DNA of 64,000 nucleotides from Cytophagales bacterium UBA2561 (GCA_002340355.1 DDLX01000017.1:358092-422091); one strand, 5' to 3'. Shown: positions 1 through 9,537, counted from the stretch's first letter. A program made the numbers and translations. Notes: generated by a model from the letters alone, not told the origin.

Positions 1-37
1 TCTGAAAATCAATTTTTTAGTATTTTGTTTAAGCATT

Positions 38-2182
38 TTATAATTTCAATCCAATAATCGTAATATCATCTCGCTGTTCTGTCTCTTTTTGATGAATTAA
101 TAAAGTTTTTTGTAATTTGATCTTTTGTTCTTCAAATGATTGGTTTTGGATGTTTTGTAATAATTTCAGAAACCTTTCAGAGCCAAATTTTTCACGGTGT
201 TTATCATTTTGGTCAATATAACCATCACTACATAAATATAAATTTGTACCTTCTGGTAGTATTAAACTATGGGTTTGAAATTTTTTCCGAGTATAGTATC
301 GTCCTCCAATTCGTTTAGAAGACCCCTTCAAAAATTGAATAGTTTGATTTTTAACATAATAAAATTTTTGTCCTGTCCCGCCAAACTCAACTTGCCAAGC
401 ATTTTTACCTTTTTGTAATACCAACATACACAAATCCATTCCTTCATCATTATGGGTTTCATCTTGTCGTAAAATATCCCTCAATCGCCTATGTAACTCT
501 TCCATCACCTGAGTAGGGTTATAAATACGTTCAAACTTGATGATTTGATTCAATAAGGAATGCCCAATTAAAGTCATAAATGCCCCCGACACACCATGTC
601 CTGTACAATCGGCTTCAATAAAAATAGTTTGCTTTTTGAAATGACACATCCAATAAAAATCCCCTGAAACCACATCTTTTGGTAAGTACAAAATAAAAAA
701 GTTAGCAAAATGACGAGCAATAGAAATATCAGATGGTAAAATGGTATTTTGAATAAGTTGTGCCGATTCAATACTCTGACTAACTCGATATTTATATTCT
801 TGCAATTCTTTATTACTCATTTCTAAAATATCTCGTTGTGATGCAATTTCTTCTTGAGACTGTTGAAGCTCTTCATTATTGACAGCTAATTCTTCGTTGG
901 CTTGTTGGAGAGCATACGTTTTTTCATTTACTTTTCTAGTCAAAATTTCATTTTGCTCTTCAACCAATAATTGATTTTCTTTTTGAAGTGTATTGATACG
1001 GTCTCCAAGAGCTAATGAAAATAACCACACTTCACTCATAATACCAAACAAAACACTATTAATTGTAAATATATTAAAGGGTAATATACCCATAGTTGTT
1101 AAGATTAAAATAAAAACACTCATCACTAAAATTGTCCAGCTCAAAATATAAAACCGTGCCTTGCGCTGACCCTTTTTAAAGTACAAATAATAACCTGCTA
1201 AAAGATACGTCAAATCGTAGCTCAGTACACTCAAATTATACCAACCCTCAACATCAATCTTAGAAATTCCAACCAAAGAAATAAATGGATAAATGAAAAT
1301 AAAACAAGCCATTTGTCCCAATAAAAACCATGTAATTTTAGGGGCATTTTCATATAAATCTAAATATCTAATACAAAAAATACCTACAAAAACATAATTG
1401 GGCATTGTCCAAATAAAATAATGATTATACCACCATGTCGTTGGAATGACATCAAAACCCAACTGATAGATAAAGGGATAATTACTATTAAAACTTGCTT
1501 GTAAAGATGCCATGAAGACATACCCTAAGTAAAATAGATAAATCGTATCACGTGTCGAGAAGTAAATAAATAAGTTATAGAAAAACATAATTACCATCAC
1601 CCCAATGAAGATAAACATAAGAGCATCATTTTGATCTTTCCGTAGGTGTAAGGAACTCATCGTGCCAATATATATTGGACATGTGATACCCATCTCTGAT
1701 TTTATCTGAAGGTAATAGGTCTGAACAGTCGTATCTTGAGCCTGATTAATAGGTAACCAAAAAGTATTTACAGGATAAAATTTAGTATTTTGTTCATATT
1801 TTGCCCCTGTTTGAATCACACTTAGTGAGTCAAAAGAAGGGCGATAAAGCGTAATTTGGTCAATTAAATGAGTATTAATATTTAACCAAGTATCTTGCCC
1901 TGATGAATTTTGAACTTGAATTTTAAGCCAAAATACTGAATGAGTTGCAGGACTCCCAAAAATAGATTGTGTTAAAGGCTTAAACCTCGTTTGAGTTTCA
2001 GGTTTACAAATAGTTTGGAGATTATGAATAGCAAACGTATCCTCTAAAATATGAATTTGTGTTCCAATTAAGTAGGAATCGTTTGCATCTGTAAATTGAA
2101 TAGGCGATTGTGCCAATAGCGAAAGGTAAAAAAAACAGACCATCATTAAACATAAGGTCAGTTTATAAACGCAATATGCCAT
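38..2182 (-). CDS. 7TM-DISM sensor with SpoIIE-type PP2C phosphatase
   Basis: Predicted membrane receptor whose cytoplasmic output is a serine/threonine phosphatase. Order seen: signal peptide (about 1-26, ending LLAQS), an extracytoplasmic beta-rich domain of the 7TMR-DISMED2 type (about 30-175), seven membrane segments (about 185-395), a long Gln/Glu-rich coiled coil (about 395-475), and a SpoIIE PP2C domain (about 490-714). The metal-binding PP2C motifs are all present: GDFYW, DCTGHG, GMDLCM, CSDGY and the terminal RDDIT. In the family such proteins dephosphorylate a phospho-switch protein (SpoIIAA/RsbV or SiaC type) in response to an extracellular ligand. No partner gene is next to it within the window; the downstream side is outside. 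It is one of four SpoIIE proteins here and shares the closing motif with all of them. The substrate is unknown. Confidence 0.9.
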   Translation of the reverse strand: MAYCVYKLTLCLMMVCFFYLSLLAQSPIQFTDANDSYLIGTQIHILEDTFAIHNLQTICKPETQTRFKPLTQSIFGSPATHSVFWLKIQVQNSSGQDTWLNINTHLIDQITLYRPSFDSLSVIQTGAKYEQNTKFYPVNTFWLPINQAQDTTVQTYYLQIKSEMGITCPIYIGTMSSLHLRKDQNDALMFIFIGVMVIMFFYNLFIYFSTRDTIYLFYLGYVFMASLQASFNSNYPFIYQLGFDVIPTTWWYNHYFIWTMPNYVFVGIFCIRYLDLYENAPKITWFLLGQMACFIFIYPFISLVGISKIDVEGWYNLSVLSYDLTYLLAGYYLYFKKGQRKARFYILSWTILVMSVFILILTTMGILPFNIFTINSVLFGIMSEVWLFSLALGDRINTLQKENQLLVEEQNEILTRKVNEKTYALQQANEELAVNNEELQQSQEEIASQRDILEMSNKELQEYKYRVSQSIESAQLIQNTILPSDISIARHFANFFILYLPKDVVSGDFYWMCHFKKQTIFIEADCTGHGVSGAFMTLIGHSLLNQIIKFERIYNPTQVMEELHRRLRDILRQDETHNDEGMDLCMLVLQKGKNAWQVEFGGTGQKFYYVKNQTIQFLKGSSKRIGGRYYTRKKFQTHSLILPEGTNLYLCSDGYIDQNDKHREKFGSERFLKLLQNIQNQSFEEQKIKLQKTLLIHQKETEQRDDITIIGLKL

Positions 2183-2661
2183 AATAATTTAATGTTTTTT
2201 AACAGGATGTACTGTTAAGCAAAAGGAATATCATAAAATTATGTGTGGCATGATTTCAGTTTTGACTTTCGTTTTAAAATGTTGCGAAATAATTGTGCCA
2301 ATATTACAAATTTAATTTCATCTGACCAATTTGAATTTAGACACTTAAAAAATCAATTAGTCTTCCAAAATTTAATTAGCACATTCCTATGATTTTATTA
2401 AAAAAACACATATCTATCTCAAAATCAACAATATAAAAACTAAAAAATAATTTAATAAAATAGTACCATATGAAGTTCATACGACTGGAAATATCATAGA
2501 TAATGAGTTACACGTATAATCACAAGTAAGAGTTTTCAATTCACAAAATTCATAACTATCTTGGAAGGATATTTGTACAGAGATTTCATGAAAACAACTT
2601 AGGAAATGAACTTTTTAAGCTCCTCTCATTTTCTTAGAAAACATACAAACAACATCAAAGT
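2183..2661. other. Intergenic region between divergent genes, no gene seen
   Basis: About 480 bp of very AT-rich sequence between two divergently transcribed genes. I found no open frame with coding character, no clear TAnnTTTG promoter with a correctly spaced TTG, and no strong hairpin. It presumably carries the promoters of both flanking genes. Confidence 0.5.
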
Positions 2662-3483
2662 ATGAAAATTAAGTTTTATGGTACACGTGGTTCAATTCCA
2701 GTTTGTGACACAGGATTCCAAGAGTTTGGAGGTAATACGACCTGTTTACAAGTTACCTTTGAAAATGACCAAATTCTGATTTTGGATGCGGGAAGTGGTA
2801 TCCGAAATTTGGGCAAAGACCTTATCCAAAATGGACATGAGCAATTCGAAGATATTTTTATTGCTTTTACTCATTTTCATTGGGATCATATTCAAGGATT
2901 TCCATTTTTTGCACCTGCTTTTGATCCTCGCCGTCATTTTACTATTACTGCATTAGGCAAAAATCGGGAAATCCAAAATCTTAAGGAAATCTTCGAAAAT
3001 CAAATGGAGTGGGTTTATTTTCCTGTAGCTTTGGACAATATGGGTGCAACATTTAAATTCCATCATCCCGAATCCGAAACCCTCCAACTCAATAGTGCAA
3101 CCATCACTGCCAAACTTCACGAACACCCTGGGCAAGCTTACTCTTATCGAATCGAAGAAAACGATAAAATATTAGTTTTTTCTACGGATGTGGAACATAG
3201 TAATGGTATTGATGAACGAATTATCAAGGTGGCTCAGGATGCTGATATTTTAATTCATGATGCTCAATATACAGACGAAGAATTAGTGAATCGAAAAGGT
3301 TGGGGGCATAGTAGTTGGCAACAAGCCGTTGAGGTGGCTGAACGTGCCAATGTCAAATATTTAATCTTGACCCATCACGACCCCGAACATAATGACGAAT
3401 TTCTGACAAAGGTCGAAAAAGAAGCACAAGCTCATTTTCCTAATTGTCATTTTGCTCGTGAACGTGAAGAAATTATTTTGTAA
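2662..3483 (+). CDS. MBL-fold metallo-hydrolase
   Basis: Metallo-beta-lactamase fold hydrolase of 273 aa. It starts with the GTRGSIP signature followed by the GGNTTC segment, and carries the zinc motif HxHxDH at residues 71-76 (HFHWDH), a later FSTDVEH segment that supplies the bridging Asp, and a late THHDP segment. This subgroup is related to PhnP/cyclic phosphodiesterase/RNase Z-like hydrolases and is often found in signalling settings, but the substrate cannot be read from the sequence. The ATG at 2662 begins directly with the conserved first strand, so the start is secure. It is convergent with rimM, the two stops being only 5 bp apart. No secretion signal, so cytoplasmic. Confidence 0.88.
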   Translation: MKIKFYGTRGSIPVCDTGFQEFGGNTTCLQVTFENDQILILDAGSGIRNLGKDLIQNGHEQFEDIFIAFTHFHWDHIQGFPFFAPAFDPRRHFTITALGKNREIQNLKEIFENQMEWVYFPVALDNMGATFKFHHPESETLQLNSATITAKLHEHPGQAYSYRIEENDKILVFSTDVEHSNGIDERIIKVAQDADILIHDAQYTDEELVNRKGWGHSSWQQAVEVAERANVKYLILTHHDPEHNDEFLTKVEKEAQAHFPNCHFAREREEIIL

Positions 3484-3488
3484 AAAAA

Positions 3489-4022
3489 CTAATTATTTTC
3501 TAAATAAACCTCCAATAAACCCGCAGGCAAGTCGGTTTGAACTTGCTTTTTAGAACGGTTAAAATTGGAAATAATTTGATCATTAATCGGAACTAAAATT
3601 TCCTTATTTTGATAATCGAAAGCAAATAAATCTTGTCCACCTAAATCATAAATTTTCTGAACCGTTCCTAATTCACCGTGTGTTTTATCTTGGATTTGAC
3701 AGCCTACTAATTCATGTAAATAATATTCGTTGTCTCTTGTCAATTCAGGCAATACTTCTAAGGGTAGAAATAACCGACAACCAACCAGTTCTTTGGCTTG
3801 TTCAATCGTATCAATTTCCTGTAATTTGAGCAACACAGCATTAGGTTTTAGATGTAAGTTTTGAACTAAAAATGGCACCAATTGTGTCTGAATTTCGACA
3901 AAAATCGCATCCAATCCTTGATAATTTTCGGGATTATCCACATCAAAAAAAACTGACAAATTCCCCTGCAAACCATGTGTGCGGAGGACTTTGCCAAGCT
4001 CATAACAATCGTCTTTTCTCAT
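3489..4022 (-). CDS. rimM: Ribosome maturation factor RimM
   Basis: RimM, 177 aa, the usual length. It assists late maturation of the 16S rRNA head domain and binds ribosomal protein S19. The N-terminal RimM barrel begins with the family pattern around ELGKVLRTHGLQG (residues 7-19), and the C-terminal PRC barrel starts near YYLHELVGCQI and includes EILVPIND. In many bacteria rimM sits in rpsP-rimM-trmD-rplS; here none of those genes adjoins it, so it is a stand-alone copy in this window. It lies 30 bp downstream of the saccharopine-dehydrogenase-like gene on the same strand and may be cotranscribed with it. Confidence 0.93.
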   Translation of the reverse strand: MRKDDCYELGKVLRTHGLQGNLSVFFDVDNPENYQGLDAIFVEIQTQLVPFLVQNLHLKPNAVLLKLQEIDTIEQAKELVGCRLFLPLEVLPELTRDNEYYLHELVGCQIQDKTHGELGTVQKIYDLGGQDLFAFDYQNKEILVPINDQIISNFNRSKKQVQTDLPAGLLEVYLENN

Positions 4023-4052
4023 TTTTGTTTTTTATGATTTTAAGACTTTTAT

Positions 4053-5249
4053 TTAAGAAACGTAATCTTTCAAATACGTAAAATATGGAGTTAATTTACC
4101 TTTCTTTGTGATACTTGCTCGCTCAATAATTTTATCTGCATCTTCACCAATCAAAGATGGTAAAACATTCTTTATCAAATCATTTCCAAAATCTTCAGAA
4201 GCATTTCGAGGCAATTCACAAGGCAAATTATCAACTGCCATCACAGTTATATTTTGAGCATTATTCAAAGCAGGCTCAAGTGCTTCCGTTTGTGGATTGT
4301 AGTCATACAATGGGTCATCAATCGTAGAAGGACGTTTCGTAGAAGGGATTGAGCCTTCAATATCACAAGTAATATCAGCAATCACTTGAAGTTTACAATT
4401 TTGCTTCATGTCTTCTACTGTAAATAAAACAGGAGCTTGAGGCGACCAATATGCCGAAGCAATCAGAATATCACAAACAGGCAAAAATCGGGTAAAATTA
4501 CCTGTAAAGTTTTCGGGATTTTTGTAGAATTCGAGTAAGTCAAATTCTCCACCGTCTTTAGGCTGATTATACTCTTCAGGATTGAGTTGAATATAAACTG
4601 CCTTGTCAAATTCTTGGGTCAAAAACTCAGAAACCGTCACTTGTGGAATCTTCAAATAATCCAAAATTTCCATTGCACCACTTGCTACTCGACCACCACC
4701 CGTAATAATCAATTTGATTGGAGGCAATTCAATTTCGGCTAATTCTCCTAACATTTCATTCAAATCGAAACACGCATGAGCAGGTTTCAGATTAAAGGCT
4801 TTGGTACGTTTTCCAAATGCCAAAAGTCCGTTATATGCTCCTACCAAACCCGCATAACGCCCGAAAGCAACAATTCTTGCACCTGTTGTATCGGTTAAAA
4901 CTTCATAATCTACCAACTGAATATTTTTCCGTAAAATGGTCTGTAATAAAGTTCGGTTATAGGGTTGTTTTTTGATGGTATGTGAAAAGAAAAAGTACGT
5001 TTTATGAGGTAACAAATTTTCTTTTGGAACTTCCTTCACTCCAAAAAGAACATCGCAATCACTCAAATCTTCTCGAACAGCAAAGCCCGCCGAAGCGTAT
5101 TCGACATCTTTGAAACAACGCACCAGAGAAGGCTGAACAATAATTTCAGTATTTGGAAACTGGGTAATAATTTCTTGGCATTGTTCAGGTGTGAATGGCA
5201 CACGTCTATCCACAGGGACTTTATCTTCTCGAATAATTCCGATTTTCAT
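4053..5249 (-). CDS. Saccharopine dehydrogenase / alanine dehydrogenase-family NAD(P) enzyme
   Basis: A 398-aa NAD(P)-dependent dehydrogenase of the alanine dehydrogenase/transhydrogenase N-terminal superfamily, closest in remembered features to lysine-ketoglutarate reductase/saccharopine dehydrogenases. Evidence: the opening MKIGIIREDKVPVDRR segment, a Rossmann glycine run (ITGGGRVASGA, about residues 190-200) and the LPCELPRNASEDFG segment near the C terminus, typical of that group. The open frame extends 47 codons upstream, but the family begins at this ATG (5249). The extension would also overlap the divergent symporter leader. Expected to act in lysine or related amino-acid metabolism in the cytoplasm. 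No other lysine-pathway gene is adjacent, so the exact substrate is uncertain. Confidence 0.8.
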   Translation of the reverse strand: MKIGIIREDKVPVDRRVPFTPEQCQEIITQFPNTEIIVQPSLVRCFKDVEYASAGFAVREDLSDCDVLFGVKEVPKENLLPHKTYFFFSHTIKKQPYNRTLLQTILRKNIQLVDYEVLTDTTGARIVAFGRYAGLVGAYNGLLAFGKRTKAFNLKPAHACFDLNEMLGELAEIELPPIKLIITGGGRVASGAMEILDYLKIPQVTVSEFLTQEFDKAVYIQLNPEEYNQPKDGGEFDLLEFYKNPENFTGNFTRFLPVCDILIASAYWSPQAPVLFTVEDMKQNCKLQVIADITCDIEGSIPSTKRPSTIDDPLYDYNPQTEALEPALNNAQNITVMAVDNLPCELPRNASEDFGNDLIKNVLPSLIGEDADKIIERASITKKGKLTPYFTYLKDYVS

Positions 5250-5423
5250 GAGGTTATCGTTTTTCAATAATAGGATTCGATTACAGAACATTTTAAGGAG
5301 CAAATCTACGCTTTTTCGGTTGTTTTTTTCAGATTTGCAAAAGTGGTTTTGAGAAAAGACCAACAAAAAATAATTATACTTAAAGACCACATCAAACGAA
5401 AACTCATTTTTAATAAAACGTTT

Positions 5424-6887
5424 ATGACTCCACTTCTTGTTTTTTCGGTTATTGCAGGATATTTTGGTATATTGCTGGTTATCGGTTTTTTAACGACCAA
5501 AAATATCAATTCTGAAACTTTTTTTACTGCCAATCGGCAATCCCCTTGGTATTTGGTTGCCTTCGGAATGATTGGCGCATCCTTATCAGGGGTAACTTTC
5601 ATTTCTGTACCAGGCTGGGTGGCTTCCAGTCAATTTAGTTATTTGCAAATGGTACTGGGCTATTTGGTGGGCTACACTTTTATTACGGTCGTTTTGTTAC
5701 CCTTATATTATCGACTAAATTTAACTTCAATTTATGAATATTTGATTGAGCGTTTCGGATTTTGGTCACACAAAACAGGAGCTTCTTTCTTTTTACTTTC
5801 TCGAACAGCAGGGGCATCAGCTCGTTTATTTTTGATGGCAATGGTTTTGCAGTTGTTCTTTTTTGATGCCTTTTCAATTCCCTTTGAAGTTACCGTAGCC
5901 GTGACGTTGGCATTAATCTGGATTTACACTTTCAAAGGAGGAATCAAAACGATTGTCTGGACAGATACCCTTCAAACTTTTTTCATGTTAGCAGCAGCCA
6001 TATTGACACTTGTTGTGATTACCCATGAACTAAACTGGACACTTTCCGAACTTCCTGATAAAATAGCTCAGCACTCTTATTCCAAAACTTTCTTTTTTGA
6101 GGATTCTAATCATAAAAATTTCTTTTGGAAGAAATTCTGGAGTGGAGCATTTATTGCCTTAGTCATGACAGGATTAGACCAAGATATGATGCAAAAAAAT
6201 CTGACTTGTCGAAGTCTTTTTGATGCTCAAAAAAATGTATTTTGGTTTAGTATTAGTTTGGTTTTTGTCAATCTTATTTTTCTAAGTCTGGGCGTTTTAT
6301 TATTTATTTATGCTCAAGAAAATGGGATTCAAATTCCTGAAAAAACCGACCATTTGTATCCTTTATTGGCTCAAAATCACTTTGATATTGAAATTGGAAT
6401 TTTGTTTTTGTTGGGCATTATTGCAGCTGCCTACTCAAGTGCTGATTCTGCACTAACTTCACTCACTACTTCATTCTGTACTGATATTTTGGATTTCAAA
6501 AATAGTTCTTTATCCGAAATTCAAAAACGTAACCTCCGAATTCGAGTTCACTTGAGTTTTACGGTCATTTTGTTTTTTGTGATTTTAGCTTTTCGGTATT
6601 TTATGGAAACCAATGCCATTAGTGCAGTTTTCAAAATCGCAGGATTTACGTATGGACCTCTTTTGGGACTATATGCCTTTGGTTTATTTACCAAGTTCCA
6701 AGTCAAAGACAAATTTGTTCCATTGGTCTGTATTTTATCTCCAATTTTGTCGTATTTATTAGATGCCAATTCTAAGGAGTGGTTCGATAGTTTTGAGTTT
6801 GGTTTTACGATTTTGATGGTTAATGGACTTCTGACTTTCATAGGTTTATTGGTTTTCCGAAAAAAATCGCATAATTTTTTGAGATAA
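5424..6887 (+). CDS. Sodium:solute symporter (SSS family)
   Basis: Integral membrane transporter of 487 aa with about 13 hydrophobic segments. The N terminus carries the SSS-family pattern of TM1 followed by the ETFFTANR and GASLSGVTFISVPG segments (Na+-site region), and later the AAAYSSADSALTSLTT segment typical of TM8 in this family. It should drive uptake of a small solute with Na+; the substrate is not readable. The ATG at 5424 places the first residues directly before TM1; an upstream in-frame extension to 5343 adds a basic, unconserved stretch and was rejected. It is divergent from the saccharopine-dehydrogenase-like gene, with which it might share function. Confidence 0.88.
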   Translation: MTPLLVFSVIAGYFGILLVIGFLTTKNINSETFFTANRQSPWYLVAFGMIGASLSGVTFISVPGWVASSQFSYLQMVLGYLVGYTFITVVLLPLYYRLNLTSIYEYLIERFGFWSHKTGASFFLLSRTAGASARLFLMAMVLQLFFFDAFSIPFEVTVAVTLALIWIYTFKGGIKTIVWTDTLQTFFMLAAAILTLVVITHELNWTLSELPDKIAQHSYSKTFFFEDSNHKNFFWKKFWSGAFIALVMTGLDQDMMQKNLTCRSLFDAQKNVFWFSISLVFVNLIFLSLGVLLFIYAQENGIQIPEKTDHLYPLLAQNHFDIEIGILFLLGIIAAAYSSADSALTSLTTSFCTDILDFKNSSLSEIQKRNLRIRVHLSFTVILFFVILAFRYFMETNAISAVFKIAGFTYGPLLGLYAFGLFTKFQVKDKFVPLVCILSPILSYLLDANSKEWFDSFEFGFTILMVNGLLTFIGLLVFRKKSHNFLR

Positions 6888-6890
6888 TCC

Positions 6891-6921
6891 TTGGATTATA
6901 ATAAAAGAGTTCCTACCTTTG
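6891..6921 (+). promoter_or_regulatory. Bacteroidota-type promoter for tRNA-Gln
   Basis: TTG at 6891-6893 and TACCTTTG at 6914-6921 with 20 nt between them, matching the -33/-7 pattern of the Bacteroidota primary sigma factor. It lies 46 nt before the tRNA. Confidence 0.75.
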
Positions 6922-6967
6922 CATCGCCTTTGAGAGAAAAGGCTTTTCTTTAAAAGATTTTCAAGTT

Positions 6968-7040
6968 TGTCCGATGGTGTAACTGGCAACACGTCTGATT
7001 TTGGTTCAGAAGAGTCTAGGTTCGAGCCCTAGTCGGACAA
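6968..7040 (+). tRNA. tRNA-Gln (anticodon UUG)
   Basis: Seventy-three nt cloverleaf. Acceptor stem TGTCCGA (6968-6974) pairs with TCGGACA (7033-7039), discriminator A7040; D stem GTGT/ACAC; anticodon stem TCTGA/TCAGA with loop TTTTGGT, giving anticodon TTG; T stem CTAGG/CCTAG with loop TTCGAGC. CCA is not encoded. The promoter above fits it. No second copy of the tRNA 3' end was seen within the next 2.5 kb. Confidence 0.96.
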
Positions 7041-7148
7041 CTTTTTTATGGAAGTTTATAAAATCAATTTTCCTCTCCTCTGAAGCATTCTATTTCTTCT
7101 AATTTAATGCACTCGTTTCATCCTAACAACAAGATTTACTAATATATA

Positions 7149-8015
7149 TTAGAATTCTTGATATTTTTCACATCTTTTTAACCATTCTTCGGCATCACTT
7201 TCAGAATATTGTACATCAATTACCCAATCAGCAGCATTAACCGTTAAGTTTTGAAAGTCATTATCACAACTAATGATGATGTTCTCAAAAATAATTCGTC
7301 TACCATGTGCTTTTTCTTTTGGTTTCGTGAAAAAAGTCTTGGTTTGATGATTAAACTTCTGATTGATGGATTCTTGTCTTTCCAATCTTTTTCTTGCCCC
7401 AGAGCATTTTGTATAATATTCAACCTTAATTCCTTCACTTATTAAATAGCGAAATTTATCATGCTCAAGATTACAAAACGTATTAAAAATACACACTTTC
7501 TTGATGTGTTTAGGAATTTGAAAAATAGATTCAAAAAGTAAATCTACTTCTATATTTTCCTGAAAGTCAAAACATTTTAAATCTACTTTGTGTGGATGTT
7601 GGATCACTAACTGTGCCACTAACCAATGAAAATTTGGTTTTTCAATTTCTGAAAAAATAGCCATATTTGGGATTTTAGAAAGGACTTCTTCCGTTGGTTT
7701 TTGGTAGGCTAAATGAGCAACAATATTTGTTTGAGATTTTGAATAAATATGGAAAAGTTCCTCCTCAAAAGTTTCGGCTGTTTCTGAACTTCTGATGTTA
7801 TATCCATCATCTGCCAATTTGGTATATAAACTTTGGTACAACATTTCATCCTCTTCATCCAATTCTGACTTGATAAATTTTAAAAATTTCTTCGAAAATA
7901 AAAAGCTGGAATTTTCATTATTCAAAATCTTATAAAAATTCTTTTTATCCTGCTGATTTTCGAAGGAATTGGATAAATATCGAAGCAACACATCTTTATA
8001 AAATAAAATTTCCAT
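7149..8015 (-). CDS. Uncharacterised partner of the DUF3696-like ATPase
   Basis: Protein of 288 aa that I do not recognise with certainty. No signal peptide or membrane segment. The N-terminal third is helical and charged (about 1-110). The C-terminal half looks like an alpha/beta domain: a strand IKKVCIFNTF (171-180), a strand GIKVEYYTK (195-203), a basic stretch (207-235), then H237-x-R239-R240 before a hydrophobic strand and an acidic pair D251/D253, ending DWVIDVQYSESDAEEW. The His-x-Arg plus strand arrangement faintly recalls PLD-like or MIT_C-type domains, but this is only a guess. Its start is 9 bp after the stop of the ATPase, so the two are almost certainly cotranscribed and translated together; the usual reading of such pairs is ATPase sensor plus effector. 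Confidence 0.75.
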   Translation of the reverse strand: MEILFYKDVLLRYLSNSFENQQDKKNFYKILNNENSSFLFSKKFLKFIKSELDEEDEMLYQSLYTKLADDGYNIRSSETAETFEEELFHIYSKSQTNIVAHLAYQKPTEEVLSKIPNMAIFSEIEKPNFHWLVAQLVIQHPHKVDLKCFDFQENIEVDLLFESIFQIPKHIKKVCIFNTFCNLEHDKFRYLISEGIKVEYYTKCSGARKRLERQESINQKFNHQTKTFFTKPKEKAHGRRIIFENIIISCDNDFQNLTVNAADWVIDVQYSESDAEEWLKRCEKYQEF

Positions 8016-8024
8016 AACTGAATT

Positions 8025-9437
8025 TTAGTCGGTGAGTTGAAAAGCTAAATTGTACGAAACATCATAAAAACCTTTCGGGAATTTTGGTTGCAATTTGCCT
8101 GTATCGGGATGGATTTTATGGTTGGATTTGACCATATTTGCGCCGTCTTTTCGGAAATATTGAATTGATACATCTTTGGATTTAATATCGTATTTTTGTT
8201 TTTTGACCAAAACCTGTAACATTCTGATAATATGTTCGCTATGGGTTTCAATAAAATACGTATTATGCCGTCCGATTTTCAGCAAAGTTTCGATAAATTT
8301 GGCTTGCAAACGAGGATGTAAATGAACTTCGGGCTGTTCGATAAGCAAAACTTCACCACCCTTACTTTCGGATAAAATCGTTTGGGCAAAAATCAAAAAT
8401 TGTAAACTGACTCCAAAACCCACATCTTTAATATTATTATCTACACCGTTGAGTTTGAGGCGTAATTCTTTGGTCGAATCGGTTTTTTTGATGTAAAATT
8501 CATCTGCCAAGCCAAAATCTGCTAATAAAGTTGTCAAACTTTCTTGATATTCCTTAGTTGCCTCTTTGGAATCCATAAATTCGATAAAATCATAAATTGT
8601 TTTGATTTGCTTGATAACTCGTCTATCTTTATTCAAATAAATTCGGTCTTCTGTAATATGAAGTAAAGGATTGATGTATTTGATTTTTCGTAACTTAGAT
8701 TCCAGATATCCTTGGGTATTTAACATAAAAATCATATAAAGTATCATAACTAAATCGTTTTTTGGATAATGCTTACTATATTGTTGAGCAAACGATTCTA
8801 TACGAGGAGTTGCTAAGAAACCTTCTTTCTGATATTCAATATTTTTAATAAGAAAGGATTCATTATGATATTTGCTTTCAAATAAAAGTGAATATGCGAA
8901 TTTTCTGTGTATGAAGTTTGCTGTTTTTTTAACAGTTTCATTAGTATTTTCAGGAAATGCTATTTCAAATTTTCCTATTTCATCATTATTTAAAATTAGT
9001 CGTAATTTATAAGGCTTGCTTAAGTCTTTGTTTAATTCAACTTCTATCTTTATAGATGAGCTAAGTTTTGCTATGTGATTATATACTTTCATTCCTTGTT
9101 GGTAGTCTTCCTTGGACATCGCTGCGTTATCTAAACTATTATTTTTTATGAAGTGAGCAGGATAATCCTCTCCAAACTCAAAAGCAAATCCTAAATTCCG
9201 TTCGGTTTCGTGGTTATAAATGGTTTCATAATAATTTCCTAAATCCGCTTCGTTTCCTGATAAAGTTAAGTTATAATCCTGACTATAAGGTATTTGAAGG
9301 CTTTGTTTCAGTGCCAGTAAAAATTTAAGAATGCTACTTTTTCCTGCACTATTTTCACCAATCAAAATATTAATGCGTGAAAAATCGAAGGTTTCATCCT
9401 CAAATCCCCGAAAATTCTTAACTCTTAATTTAAACAT
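8025..9437 (-). CDS. AAA/ABC-type ATPase, DUF3696-like
   Basis: A 470-aa ATP-binding protein of the RecF/OLD-like ABC ATPase group. Walker A is GENSAGKSS (27-35) after the KNFRGF strand. A signature-like segment DVGFGVSLQF lies at 338-347, Walker B with catalytic Glu is LLIEQPE (364-370), followed by VHLHPRLQ, and the switch motif is ETHSEH (397-402). The tail (about 420-470) fits the DUF3696 end seen on such ATPases. The middle (about 100-330) is variable and probably forms the coiled or dimerising insert. Such ATPases are frequent in two-gene phage-defence systems, where they sense and release or activate an effector. The gene precedes its 288-aa partner by 9 bp. The role is inferred from architecture and context only. 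Confidence 0.85.
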   Translation of the reverse strand: MFKLRVKNFRGFEDETFDFSRINILIGENSAGKSSILKFLLALKQSLQIPYSQDYNLTLSGNEADLGNYYETIYNHETERNLGFAFEFGEDYPAHFIKNNSLDNAAMSKEDYQQGMKVYNHIAKLSSSIKIEVELNKDLSKPYKLRLILNNDEIGKFEIAFPENTNETVKKTANFIHRKFAYSLLFESKYHNESFLIKNIEYQKEGFLATPRIESFAQQYSKHYPKNDLVMILYMIFMLNTQGYLESKLRKIKYINPLLHITEDRIYLNKDRRVIKQIKTIYDFIEFMDSKEATKEYQESLTTLLADFGLADEFYIKKTDSTKELRLKLNGVDNNIKDVGFGVSLQFLIFAQTILSESKGGEVLLIEQPEVHLHPRLQAKFIETLLKIGRHNTYFIETHSEHIIRMLQVLVKKQKYDIKSKDVSIQYFRKDGANMVKSNHKIHPDTGKLQPKFPKGFYDVSYNLAFQLTD

Positions 9438-9505
9438 GGTCAGGCTTGTATTTTTTTATTTTGGAGTACCTATTTCAAATTTAGTTTTTTTCTACTCAAA
9501 AAATT

Positions 9506-9537
9506 ATCCCCTACAAACTTTTAATTTTGCAGGGGAT
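9506..9537 (-). terminator. Rho-independent terminator of carB
   Basis: ATCCCCT (9506-9512) pairs with AGGGGAT (9531-9537); the inner CAAA/TTTG extends the stem past one mismatch. Read on the minus strand, the right arm is followed by a T run (AATTTTTTG), so it ends transcription coming from carB. Confidence 0.75.

Noticed and set aside
38..2182. Histidine kinase reading of the 7TM-DISM protein
   Set aside because: The output domain has PP2C motifs and no H-box or ATP-binding N/G boxes.
4053..5390. Longer N terminus for the saccharopine-dehydrogenase-like protein
   Set aside because: The extra 47 residues are unconserved in character and overlap the leader of the divergent symporter gene; the family starts at MKIGIIRE.
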